From Niveibacterium sp. 24ML (GTDB taxonomy: Bacteria > Pseudomonadota > Gammaproteobacteria > Burkholderiales > Rhodocyclaceae): a stretch of DNA of 64,000 bases. Below the pieces are notes generated by a model. That model was not told where the DNA came from. It did no database searches and was given only the letters and a program-made list of their open reading frames with translations. The position numbers were made by a program, and so were the translations under genes. Below are positions 56,727 through 64,000 of the stretch, one piece after another (the first letter of the stretch is position 1; every line of letters starts with the position of its first letter). The stretch covers positions 62,001 through 126,000 of the forward strand of contig NZ_JAPFHA010000003.1 of assembly GCF_026586805.1 (NCBI RefSeq), read 5' to 3'.

Positions 56727-57998
56727 ATGGACAGGCTTTCTTATGTTGCAACGACGGTCGGGGGGCCGTGGGCAACCTACCTTGAACAGGTTGAGCGCGT
56801 AGTGCCTTACCTGGGGCACCTCGGGCGCTGGGCAGAGACCCTGCGGCGGCCCAAGCGCGCCTTGATCGTTGATATCCCGATCGAGATGGACGACGGCAGC
56901 ATCCGCCACTTTGAAGGCTTTCGTGTGCAGCACAATCTTTCACGCGGGCCGGGCAAGGGGGGCGTGCGCTTCCACCCCGACGTGACTCTGGAAGAGGTAA
57001 TGGCGCTGTCGGCGTGGATGACGGTGAAGAACGCGGCGGTAAACCTGCCCTACGGCGGTGCCAAGGGCGGCGTGCGCGTCGACCCCAAGACCCTGTCGAA
57101 GAAAGAACTGGAAAAACTCACCCGCCGCTACACCAGCGAGATCGGCCTGATCATCGGGCCGGACAAGGATATTCCGGCGCCCGACGTCAACACCAACGCG
57201 CAGATCATGGCGTGGATGATGGATACGTACTCGATGAACGTCGGCGCCACCGCAACCGGCGTGGTGACGGGCAAGCCGATCGAACTGGGTGGTTCGCTCG
57301 GGCGCCTCAAATCGACCGGGCGCGGCGTATTCGTGATTGGCCGCGAAGTGGCTCGGCGGATCGATCTGCCGATCAACGGCGCGCGGGTAGCCGTTCAGGG
57401 CTTTGGCAATGTGGGTAGTGCAGCCGCGGAATTGTTTGCCGGGAACGGGGCCAAGATTGTTGCCGTGCAGGATCACACTGGCACGATTTACAACGCCAAT
57501 GGCCTTGATATCGATGATCTGATGGCGACGCTGCGTCGCGATGGCGGCATCGGCAAGTGCCCGGGCTGCGAGGTGATTCCGAACGAACAGTTCTGGGATG
57601 TGGAAACCGAATTCCTGATACCGGCCGCGCTCGAAGGCCAGATCACCCCCGAGCGTGCCAAACGCATCAAGACCCGCGTGGTGCTTGAGGGCGCCAACGG
57701 CCCGACGGTACCTGAGGCAGACGACATCCTCACCAGCAAGGGTGTGCTGGTGGTGCCCGATGTCATCGCCAACGCGGGCGGCGTCACGGTGTCGTACTTC
57801 GAGTGGGTGCAGGACATCGCCAGCTTCTTCTGGAGCGAGGATGAGATCAACATGCGCCTCGAACGCATCCTCGCCGAGGCCTTCCGCAAGATCTGGGATA
57901 CCGGGCAAGAGCACAAGATTCCGCTTCGCACGGCGGCCTTCGTGGTGGCTTGCACGCGCATCCTGCAAGCGCGTGAGGAGCGCGGTCTGTATCCCTGA
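56727..57998 (+). CDS. gdhA: glutamate dehydrogenase (NAD(P)+)
   Basis: Reversible oxidative deamination of glutamate to 2-oxoglutarate and ammonia. 423 residues, the length of the small hexameric class. The catalytic lysine region is [13 protein letters not shown], the substrate-binding segment [11 protein letters not shown], and the nucleotide-binding loop [12 protein letters not shown]. The ATG at 56727 has GGGGGAGG at good distance; the open frame upstream is not coding-like. Cofactor preference is not certain. The protein links carbon and nitrogen metabolism and so could be related to use of Arg and Asp from cyanophycin, though it is 12 kb away and transcribed alone. Confidence 0.96.
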   Translation: MDRLSYVATTVGGPWATYLEQVERVVPYLGHLGRWAETLRRPKRALIVDIPIEMDDGSIRHFEGFRVQHNLSRGPGKGGVRFHPDVTLEEVMALSAWMTVKNAAVNLPYGGAKGGVRVDPKTLSKKELEKLTRRYTSEIGLIIGPDKDIPAPDVNTNAQIMAWMMDTYSMNVGATATGVVTGKPIELGGSLGRLKSTGRGVFVIGREVARRIDLPINGARVAVQGFGNVGSAAAELFAGNGAKIVAVQDHTGTIYNANGLDIDDLMATLRRDGGIGKCPGCEVIPNEQFWDVETEFLIPAALEGQITPERAKRIKTRVVLEGANGPTVPEADDILTSKGVLVVPDVIANAGGVTVSYFEWVQDIASFFWSEDEINMRLERILAEAFRKIWDTGQEHKIPLRTAAFVVACTRILQAREERGLYP

Positions 57999-58011
57999 TT
58001 GCCGGGGTGAT

Positions 58012-58032
58012 GCGGCGGGGGCGCCCCGCCGC
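58012..58032. terminator. GC-rich hairpin between the convergent gdhA and sensor-GGDEF genes
   Basis: GCGGCGGGG (58012-58020), loop GCG, CCCCGCCGC (58024-58032): a perfect 9-base-pair stem in the 36-base gap. No T-run, so it may act as a transcription barrier in both directions or only as a stabilising 3' structure. Confidence 0.5.
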
Positions 58033-58034
58033 GT

Positions 58035-60035
58035 TCAGTGCTCGCGTGCCACGGCGACGCCGTGCTTGCCGCCGTGCTTGATGCGGTACATGGCTTCGTC
58101 TGCGGCGCGCATCAGCGATTCGGGGTTGTCGCCGTGGATCGGGCTGAACGCGATGCCAATGCTGGCGCCGATCTGCGTGTAGCGGGCGGGGCGGATCTCG
58201 ATCGGCAGCCGGGCCGCTTCCTCCGCCTTGTGGGCGACGATCATCGCCGCTTCGGGTGATTCGATTTCCTGCAGCAAGATCACGAACTCGTCGCCGCCGA
58301 TGCGGCTGACTGTGTCCGATTCACGCACCAGCTTGCGCAGCCGCATGGCAATCGAGCGCAGCACCATGTCACCGGCGGCGTGCCCCCAGGTGTCGTTCAC
58401 TTCCTTGAAATCGTCCAGATCCAGGTAGATCAGCGCGACATGGCCAGTGTGGCGATGCGCCAGCGACAGCGCGCGTTCGAGGCGGTCGTAGAAGAGCGAA
58501 CGGTTGGCCAGGCCGGTCAGTGGGTCTGCATGCGCCATCAGGTTCAGGCGCGCTTCAAGCTCACGCTGCGCCGTGACATCGATGGCCATTGCCACCAGGC
58601 GCCGAAGCCGGCCATTGCTCGACGGCATCACCGCAAAGCGCCAGTCGCACAGGATGCGCCGCCCCTCTGAGGTATTGGCCCACACCGCCTCATGCTGGCT
58701 GGCTTCGGCCGCAGCCCGGGCCGCTTCCAGCATGTCGGCGCACGTCTTGCGGTCGTCGCTCGGGACGATGAAGTCGAGCAGATTGCGGTTGCGCACGTCG
58801 TCCCACTTCCAGCCGAAGGTGCGCTCGGCGGCCCGGTTCCAGCTGGTGACACGGTTGTCGTCGCCCAGCACGATGAGGGCCAGCGGCGCGGTATCGATGA
58901 TGACCCGCTGCTGTTCGCGCGCCGCCTGCAGGCGGTAATTGAGGCGCAACACGTAGGCGGCAACGCCGGCGATCAAGAGCAGCGCCGCCAGGCTCACGAC
59001 CAGCCATTTGCGTTGCCGTGATGATTCCGAGCTCACGCTGTCTTCGTAAAGGAAGCCGTCGAGCGAGACATCTTTGGGCAGGAGCCCGAGCTCGGCGTAG
59101 GTGTTGGCCACATGCTGCCAGCGCCCGATGTGCATGTAGCCGGGCTCTACCAGTGAAGGTTGCAGCAGGCGCTCCATCACCGTAGCCTCGAAGCGCAGGT
59201 GTTCGGCGGTGTGGCGCTCGCCATACTGCGTGAGGATCAGGTTGATGATTTCTTCCGGGTGCTGCATGGCGTAGGCCCAGCCGCGCAGCGTGGCTTCGCG
59301 GAATGCGCGTACCCGCTCGGGATGCTTCTGGATTTGCGCCTGGGTGGTGAACAGGTTGTCGCCGTAAAAGTCGATGCCGGCCGAGCGCGGTTCGAAGAGG
59401 TCGTAGGCCACACCGTACTGCTTGAGTTCAAAGGGTTCGTCGGTGGAGTAGACCGACATCGCATCGACTTTGCCGGCCACCAGATCATCGGCATTGAATT
59501 TGTGCGGCACGATCCTGAGCGAGTCGGCTTCGACCTTCTCACGCTTGAGATAGGCGAAGAGTTCGGCCGAATTGGGCTCGATCATGACTTTCTTGCCCGC
59601 CAGATCCTGCAAGGTCTTGATGCCGCTGCCGCGGCGCGTCAGCAGGGTCAGGGGTGAATGCTGGAAGATCACGGCCAGCACGACCACTGGTTTGCCGGCA
59701 TTCCGGAGCAGAAGCAGTTCGCTGGTGCCAACGCCGAAGTCGGCATTGCCGTTGAGCACCTGGTTGATCGGGTTTTCGCCGCTGACCGCTTCGCGGATCT
59801 CGACATCGAGGCCGGCGTCCCAGTAGTAGCCCTTGAAGAGTGCGGCGTAGTAGCCGGCAAACTGGAACTGATGCTGCCATTTCAACTGCAGCACGACCTT
59901 TTCCTGGTTTGCCGGCGCGGCCTGCACCGCTTGCCAGCACGGCAGGATCGGCAACAGCGCCAGCCATGCGCGAAAAACGAGCGCCAGCCTGCCTCGCCGC
60001 AAGACCGCTGCCAGTTGTGGAGTTCGCAACGTCAT
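58035..60035 (-). CDS. NMT1/THI5-like periplasmic sensor-PAS-GGDEF diguanylate cyclase
   Basis: 666 residues from the ATG at 60035, which overlaps the stop of the EAL-HDOD gene (ATGA). Signal-peptide-like N-terminus (about 15-37), then a substrate-binding-protein domain of the NMT1/THI5-like type (about 40-310, FAGYYAALFKGYYWDAGLDVEI at its start), a membrane helix at 343-362, a PAS domain (about 375-490) and a GGDEF domain with the active motif GGDEF at 580-584. The binding domain fused to the receptor suggests that a pyrimidine-, taurine- or thiamine-precursor-like ligand is sensed in the periplasm. The ligand is unknown. Confidence 0.92.
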   Translation of the reverse strand: MTLRTPQLAAVLRRGRLALVFRAWLALLPILPCWQAVQAAPANQEKVVLQLKWQHQFQFAGYYAALFKGYYWDAGLDVEIREAVSGENPINQVLNGNADFGVGTSELLLLRNAGKPVVVLAVIFQHSPLTLLTRRGSGIKTLQDLAGKKVMIEPNSAELFAYLKREKVEADSLRIVPHKFNADDLVAGKVDAMSVYSTDEPFELKQYGVAYDLFEPRSAGIDFYGDNLFTTQAQIQKHPERVRAFREATLRGWAYAMQHPEEIINLILTQYGERHTAEHLRFEATVMERLLQPSLVEPGYMHIGRWQHVANTYAELGLLPKDVSLDGFLYEDSVSSESSRQRKWLVVSLAALLLIAGVAAYVLRLNYRLQAAREQQRVIIDTAPLALIVLGDDNRVTSWNRAAERTFGWKWDDVRNRNLLDFIVPSDDRKTCADMLEAARAAAEASQHEAVWANTSEGRRILCDWRFAVMPSSNGRLRRLVAMAIDVTAQRELEARLNLMAHADPLTGLANRSLFYDRLERALSLAHRHTGHVALIYLDLDDFKEVNDTWGHAAGDMVLRSIAMRLRKLVRESDTVSRIGGDEFVILLQEIESPEAAMIVAHKAEEAARLPIEIRPARYTQIGASIGIAFSPIHGDNPESLMRAADEAMYRIKHGGKHGVAVAREH

Positions 60036-61276
60036 TCCTGCGCCGGTTTTCCGATCTGCGAGGCCCAAGCCATGGCCGCGGACTCGGCCGAGAAAACGGC
60101 TTCTGCCGTTACGCCCGGGCACTGCGCCAGGGCTGCGAGGAAGGCGTCCTGATCCTCGTCTTCGAGCGTTTGGGCTAATTTCAGCAGCGCGCCGAGTGGG
60201 CCGCCGCGTTCCACCATCGCTGACCGGAGCCGCTCGGAAACCGGCAAGCCGCTGAGGATCTCTTCCATCGGAGTGGCCAGCAGTGCCGGCAGCAGCGACA
60301 GCACGCCCGCCAGGAAGGCCTCATCGTTCAGCGCGTGCAGCGGGCTGTCTCGTTGTTCGGTCAGCAGTTCGAGCAAGCGGCCGCGGGTGGCGGCCATCGT
60401 CATCAGCGGGTCGCCAGCCGGCGCGCTGCCGGGCCGCGCGAAAAGCAGCAATTGCACCCACCGCTGCAGCTGGCGCCGGCCCAGCGCAGTGATTGCCTGA
60501 CGCATCGAATGCACCGGGCTGCGCAAACCAGCGCCCACCGAATTCACCAACCGCAGCAAATTCACCGCAAGACTTGGATCGGCCTTGATGACGGCCTCCA
60601 GCGCGTCGGTCTCGGCATCCTGGATGACCAGCCCGAGCAGGCGCATCAGGGTCAGTTCGTTCTGGTTGAGTTTGCGCCGCTCGAGAATGGTCGGGCGGGC
60701 GAAGAAGTAACCCTGGAACAGCTCGTAGCCAAGATCGCGGCACAGGTCGGCCTGCGCCAGGTTGTCCACTTTTTCCGCCAGCAATGGCACGCCCAGCGGC
60801 AGCAAGCGGGCTGTCAGCGTGCGCAGCTCCGCTTCGGAAAGGGGCTGGATGTCCACCTTGATGAAATCGACCAGCTTGAGCAGTTCGCGGAAACGGTCTT
60901 CCGCGCCGATGTAGTCATCGAGCGCCAGCATGAAGCCTTTTTCGCGCAGCGCTCGGCAGCGCTCGATCACTTCCGGTGTGGGCTCAACCGTCTCAAGGAT
61001 TTCCAGCACAATTCGGCTGCAGGGCAGCACTTCGATTGCATCAGAGAGCAGCAGGTTGGCGTCGCAGTTGATAAAGCCCAGCCCGGTGCCCAGCGCGGCG
61101 TCGATGCCCAGGTCGGTGAATGCGCGCGTCACGACAGTGGCGGTTGCCATCGTGTCGTCGGTCACGCGCGCCATGTTCTCGGTGCCGCCCCGAAAGAGCA
61201 ACTCAAAGCCAACCATCTGGCGGTCGCGATCGAGAATGGGTTGGCGCCCGAGGAAGGCTGTGCTGGATTTGCTCAT
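60032..61276 (-). CDS. divergent EAL-HDOD protein (YuxH/CdgJ-like)
   Basis: 414 residues from the ATG at 61276; no strong ribosome-binding site. The N-terminal EAL domain (about 8-200) has ELLFR (25-29) in place of EALLR, LEILET, ALDDYIG, IKVDIQP, AEKVDN and QGYFFARP, so several catalytic positions remain but the signature is altered; activity is uncertain. A HDOD domain follows (about 205-400). HDOD proteins often act in signalling complexes. Its overlap with the downstream sensor-GGDEF gene suggests a matched pair. Confidence 0.9.
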   Translation of the reverse strand: MSKSSTAFLGRQPILDRDRQMVGFELLFRGGTENMARVTDDTMATATVVTRAFTDLGIDAALGTGLGFINCDANLLLSDAIEVLPCSRIVLEILETVEPTPEVIERCRALREKGFMLALDDYIGAEDRFRELLKLVDFIKVDIQPLSEAELRTLTARLLPLGVPLLAEKVDNLAQADLCRDLGYELFQGYFFARPTILERRKLNQNELTLMRLLGLVIQDAETDALEAVIKADPSLAVNLLRLVNSVGAGLRSPVHSMRQAITALGRRQLQRWVQLLLFARPGSAPAGDPLMTMAATRGRLLELLTEQRDSPLHALNDEAFLAGVLSLLPALLATPMEEILSGLPVSERLRSAMVERGGPLGALLKLAQTLEDEDQDAFLAALAQCPGVTAEAVFSAESAAMAWASQIGKPAQE

Positions 61277-61392
61277 ACCGCAGTCTACGGCACCGTTTTG
61301 CACTTGTTGAGGGTGCCGCAATCGAGATAACGCAACTTTTGCATCGTGTTTACCTCATTCGCATTACGCTCGGAATCAACCCATTTCTGGAG

Positions 61393-62937
61393 ATGTTGAA
61401 CTTGAACCCGCGCCATGCCTTGGCTGGATCACTGCAGTCACCCCGCTGGCTGGGCTTTGTCATGGCCTTTGTGCCAGTGCTGCTGGTCAGCGCAGGGGGC
61501 GTTCTGGCGGTACCGCATTTTGCGCTGACCAATCTTGCCATGCCTTACCTGCTCGGGGTGGTTGGCGTGGCGGTCAGGTATGGCATTGCGCCCGCCGTGC
61601 TGTGTGCGGTGGCCAGCGTGGCGGCGTTTGACCTGCTGTTCGTGCCGCCGCGATTCTCCTTTGCCGTGCATGACGCCGAGTACCTGGTCACCTTTGTGGT
61701 CATGCTGGCGGTGGGGCTGGTTGCTGCGCACCTGGCTGCCCGCTTGCATGACGAGGCCGCGCGGGCCACCGCGCGCGAGCGCGATACGGCAACGCTCTAC
61801 CTTGCGGCTGAGCGGCTGGCCGGGGCCTTCGCGCCGGCGCAAGTGGCGGAGACCGTGCAACACGTGTTGCACGAACAGCTCGGCGCGCGCGCGCAGTTGT
61901 GGCAGAGCAATGCGAACGAAGCGCCCACCGCAATTGGCGGCGCGCTGCCGCCTGCCTGCGTGCCCTCACGCGCGCTCGACCTCGCGCTTGAATCCGAGGC
62001 CCCGTTCGACTGGGCCGATCCGCCCGCACTGGAGCGCGATCTGCGTGTGCAACCCTTGCGTGTTGCCGGGCGATTGCGCGGCATTCTGGTGGTGGAGTTG
62101 CCGCCGCGTGCGGCGCACGATGGTGCGCGCGATCTGGTCGCCGCGATGGGGCTACTGGTGGCTACCGCCCTTGAGCGCCTGCACTTTGTGGACGTGGCGC
62201 AGTCGGCAAGCGTCGAGATGGCGCGCGAGAGACTGCGCAACACCATCCTTTCGGTGCTGTCGCACGACATCCGGACCCCGCTCACCGTTCTGGTCGGGCT
62301 CACCGATTCGCTTTCTGCCTCGCCGCTGGCGGGGGCAGATGCAACCCGCAAGACCCTCGCGAGTCTGCGCGAACAGGCCTTGTCGCTGAACGAATTTGCC
62401 AATGACCTGATCGACATGGCGCGGCTGCAAAGTGGCGCAAGCCTGCGCCGTGAGTGGGAATCGATTCAGGAGATCGTTGGCGCAGCCGTGGCAAGCCTCG
62501 ATGCCCGCTTGAGCAGCCATCTGCTGGAACTGGATGTGCCCTCTGATCTGCCGCTGGTCGAGTGCGACGCGGTGCTCGCATCGCGCCTGGTGGCCAATCT
62601 TCTGGACAACGCCCAACGCTATACCCCGGCTGGCAGCACGATCCGTGTCTGTGCGTATGTAACGCCCGGCCAGATGCACCTGAGGGTGGCAGACAACGGC
62701 CCCGGCCTTCCGGCGGGTGGCTCGCAGGCGCTCTTCGAGCCCTTTGCCCGCGGTCAGCGCGAAGGCGGGCCATCGGGCTTGGGGCTTGGTCTGGCAATCT
62801 GCCGCGCAGTGGCTGAGCTGCATGGCGGGCGGGTTGAGGCCTTGCCGAACAGTCCGCAGGGCTGCATCTTCGAATGGGTGATGCCGCGGCGCGAAATGCC
62901 GGTGATCGAGGCCGAAACCCAGGAGGGCGCCGCATGA
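61393..62937 (+). CDS. kdpD: KdpD-like sensor histidine kinase lacking the N-terminal sensor domains
   Basis: 514 residues, while full KdpD is about 890-900. The Usp/KdpD sensor region that normally precedes the membrane part is absent; the protein starts with the four-helix DUF4118 membrane domain (about 18-120), then a GAF-like segment, HisKA with His291 (VLSHDIRTPL), and HATPase (LVANLLDNAQRYTPAGS, DNGPGLP, SGLGLGLAI). The first ATG is 61393, with GGAG immediately upstream, closer than ideal; a TTG at 61402 would have better spacing. Coupled with kdpE by overlap. No kdpFABC genes are nearby. Confidence 0.9.
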   Translation: MLNLNPRHALAGSLQSPRWLGFVMAFVPVLLVSAGGVLAVPHFALTNLAMPYLLGVVGVAVRYGIAPAVLCAVASVAAFDLLFVPPRFSFAVHDAEYLVTFVVMLAVGLVAAHLAARLHDEAARATARERDTATLYLAAERLAGAFAPAQVAETVQHVLHEQLGARAQLWQSNANEAPTAIGGALPPACVPSRALDLALESEAPFDWADPPALERDLRVQPLRVAGRLRGILVVELPPRAAHDGARDLVAAMGLLVATALERLHFVDVAQSASVEMARERLRNTILSVLSHDIRTPLTVLVGLTDSLSASPLAGADATRKTLASLREQALSLNEFANDLIDMARLQSGASLRREWESIQEIVGAAVASLDARLSSHLLELDVPSDLPLVECDAVLASRLVANLLDNAQRYTPAGSTIRVCAYVTPGQMHLRVADNGPGLPAGGSQALFEPFARGQREGGPSGLGLGLAICRAVAELHGGRVEALPNSPQGCIFEWVMPRREMPVIEAETQEGAA

Positions 62938-63623
62938 CGACGCCGCAGACCCTGATCATGGTGGTGGAAGATGAGCCACAGATCCGCCGCCTGGTGGCTG
63001 AGGCCGTGCTGGGCGAGGGCTACCTGGTGCACGAGGCGGCATCCCTGCAGCAGGCGCTGACCGATGCGGCCAACCGCAACCCGGAACTGGTGGTGCTCGA
63101 TCTGGGTCTGCCGGACGGCGATGGCGTTGAATTCGTACGCCGCTTCCGCGACTGGTCTGCCGCGCCGGTGCTGATCTTGTCGGCGCGCCACGATGAAGTG
63201 GTCAAGGTGGCTGCGCTCGATGCCGGCGCCGACGATTACCTGAGCAAACCCTTCAGCCTGCCGGAGCTGCTGGCACGCGTGCGCGCGCTGCTGCGCCGGC
63301 AGTTGCGCGCCCAGGTGCCGCAATCGATCGTCACCTTCGGGTCGGTCGTGCTCGATGTGGCCCGGCAACAGGTCAGCCGCGGCGGCGAACCGGTCCACCT
63401 CACCCCCACCGAATACAAGTTGCTGGTGGCGCTGGTGGCGGGGCAGGGGCGGGTGCTGACACACCGGCACCTGCTGCGCGCGGTATGGGGCCAGGCCTAC
63501 GCCGAGTCGGCGCACTACCTGCGAATTTATCTTGGCCACCTGCGGGCAAAGCTTGAGGACGACCCCGCACGGCCGCGACATTTCATTACCGAAACTGGGG
63601 TTGGCTACCGCTTCCTTGCCTGA
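62934..63623 (+). CDS. kdpE: KdpE-like response regulator
   Basis: 229 residues. Receiver with acidic pair Glu12-Asp13, phospho-acceptor Asp56 (VVLDLGLPDGDG) and Lys105 (LSKPF), followed by an OmpR/PhoB-type winged helix DNA-binding domain (LTPTEYKLL, RLLRAVWG-like segment, TGVGYRFLA). The ATG at 62934 overlaps the kinase stop (ATGA), with GAGGG upstream. KdpE normally activates kdpFABC; here kup is 25 bases downstream, so kup is a candidate target or simply co-transcribed. Confidence 0.94.
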   Translation: MTTPQTLIMVVEDEPQIRRLVAEAVLGEGYLVHEAASLQQALTDAANRNPELVVLDLGLPDGDGVEFVRRFRDWSAAPVLILSARHDEVVKVAALDAGADDYLSKPFSLPELLARVRALLRRQLRAQVPQSIVTFGSVVLDVARQQVSRGGEPVHLTPTEYKLLVALVAGQGRVLTHRHLLRAVWGQAYAESAHYLRIYLGHLRAKLEDDPARPRHFITETGVGYRFLA

Positions 63624-63648
63624 AGCGCGCTGATCCGGAAAGACATCA

Positions 63649-64000
63649 ATGCCCCACAACAATGAACGCAGTACCCCTGCAGCACTGACCCTCGCGGCGC
63701 TTGGCGTCGTCTTCGGCGATATCGGCACCAGCCCGCTCTACGCAATGAAGGAAGCCTTCGCGCAAACGCACTACCCGCTGGCGGTGACGCCGGAAAACAT
63801 CCTCGGCATCCTTTCGCTGATCGTGTGGACGCTGATCATCGTGGTGACGCTCAAGTACGTGGTACTGGTGCTGCGCGCCGACAACCACGGCGAGGGTGGC
63901 GTCGTGGCGCTGCTTGCGCGGGTGGTCGAACGCTCGGGCGACCGGCCGCGCAAGAAGGCGATCGCGATTGCGCTGGGCCTTGCCGGTGCCGCGCTGTTCT
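63649..64000 (+). CDS. kup: Kup-type potassium uptake protein, 3' end beyond the window
   Basis: Starts at the ATG at 63649 (GGAAAGA upstream) and runs off the right edge; 117 codons are visible of an expected about 620. Family N-terminus: [20 protein letters not shown] with the first helix, then the helix around [20 protein letters not shown] and [12 protein letters not shown]. It mediates constitutive K+ uptake, probably with protons. It lies directly after kdpDE-like genes. Confidence 0.95.
   Translation, partial: MPHNNERSTPAALTLAALGVVFGDIGTSPLYAMKEAFAQTHYPLAVTPENILGILSLIVWTLIIVVTLKYVVLVLRADNHGEGGVVALLARVVERSGDRPRKKAIAIALGLAGAALF

Noticed and set aside
56506-56943. Long N-terminal extension of the DUF1631 frame, and of the gdhA frame on the other strand
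   Set aside because: The extra residues are rich in Arg, Pro and Cys and not family-like; gdhA has an excellent ribosome-binding site at 56715-56722 that fixes its start downstream.

Overview
The window is a stretch of a betaproteobacterial chromosome, probably from a Rhodocyclales-like lineage. The assignment rests on gene order (carA-carB-greA, yhbY/rlmE-ftsH-folP-glmM, secG-tRNA-Leu-nuoA to nuoN-DUF2818-nudix) and on protein families typical of that group (cyanophycin synthetase pair, DUF1631, DUF2818, truncated KdpD). No insertion sequence, prophage, integrase, rRNA or CRISPR array is visible. Both ends cut genes: a FIST-domain protein on the left and kup on the right. No gene-free stretch exceeds about 300 bases.

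1-30.7 kb is almost entirely on the plus strand and mostly housekeeping. It starts with a FIST sensor protein translationally coupled to a large hybrid histidine kinase. Then come carAB (with an intrinsic-terminator-like hairpin in the carA leader), greA, a small membrane protein, the divergent RNA genes yhbY and rlmE, ftsH, folP, glmM and secG. A tRNA-Leu(GAG) with its own promoter and terminator precedes a complete 14-gene complex I operon (nuoA-N, nuoC and nuoD separate). The operon tail carries DUF2818 and an ADP-ribose-type Nudix hydrolase. By eye this block is less GC-rich and uses more T-ending codons than the flanks.

30.9-39.1 kb holds a RhlE-type DEAD-box helicase, a BCCT osmolyte transporter, miaA (minus), a TraB/GumN-like exported protein, a tandem array of three very small mutually homologous proteins of unknown function (minus), and an endonuclease-type mutL.

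39.2-47.1 kb is a cyanophycin island. A CphA2-like synthetase with a destroyed Mur-ligase P-loop and a canonical CphA1 form a minus-strand operon. Divergent from it are an ABC exporter half-transporter with an N-terminal zinc ribbon and a translationally coupled DUF1854 protein. Together they suggest polymer synthesis linked to an export or membrane function that is not explained by polymer chemistry alone.

47.1-53.3 kb carries mtfA; a KTSC-domain protein and a UPF0016/GDT1-type manganese exporter behind what looks like a yybP-ykoY Mn2+ riboswitch; a small ORF; and a tight operon of a GH13 maltodextrin-type glycosidase, a PfkB sugar kinase and an MFS permease.

53.4-64 kb is rich in signalling genes: a membrane GGDEF protein, a DUF1631 protein, NAD(P)-glutamate dehydrogenase, and a coupled pair of a divergent EAL-HDOD protein and an NMT1-like-sensor/PAS/GGDEF protein. 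It ends with a KdpD kinase lacking the usual N-terminal sensor, its KdpE regulator, and directly downstream kup (K+ uptake).

Start codons were chosen from ribosome-binding sites, family N-termini and overlaps. No database searches were possible, so family names are recognition from sequence.
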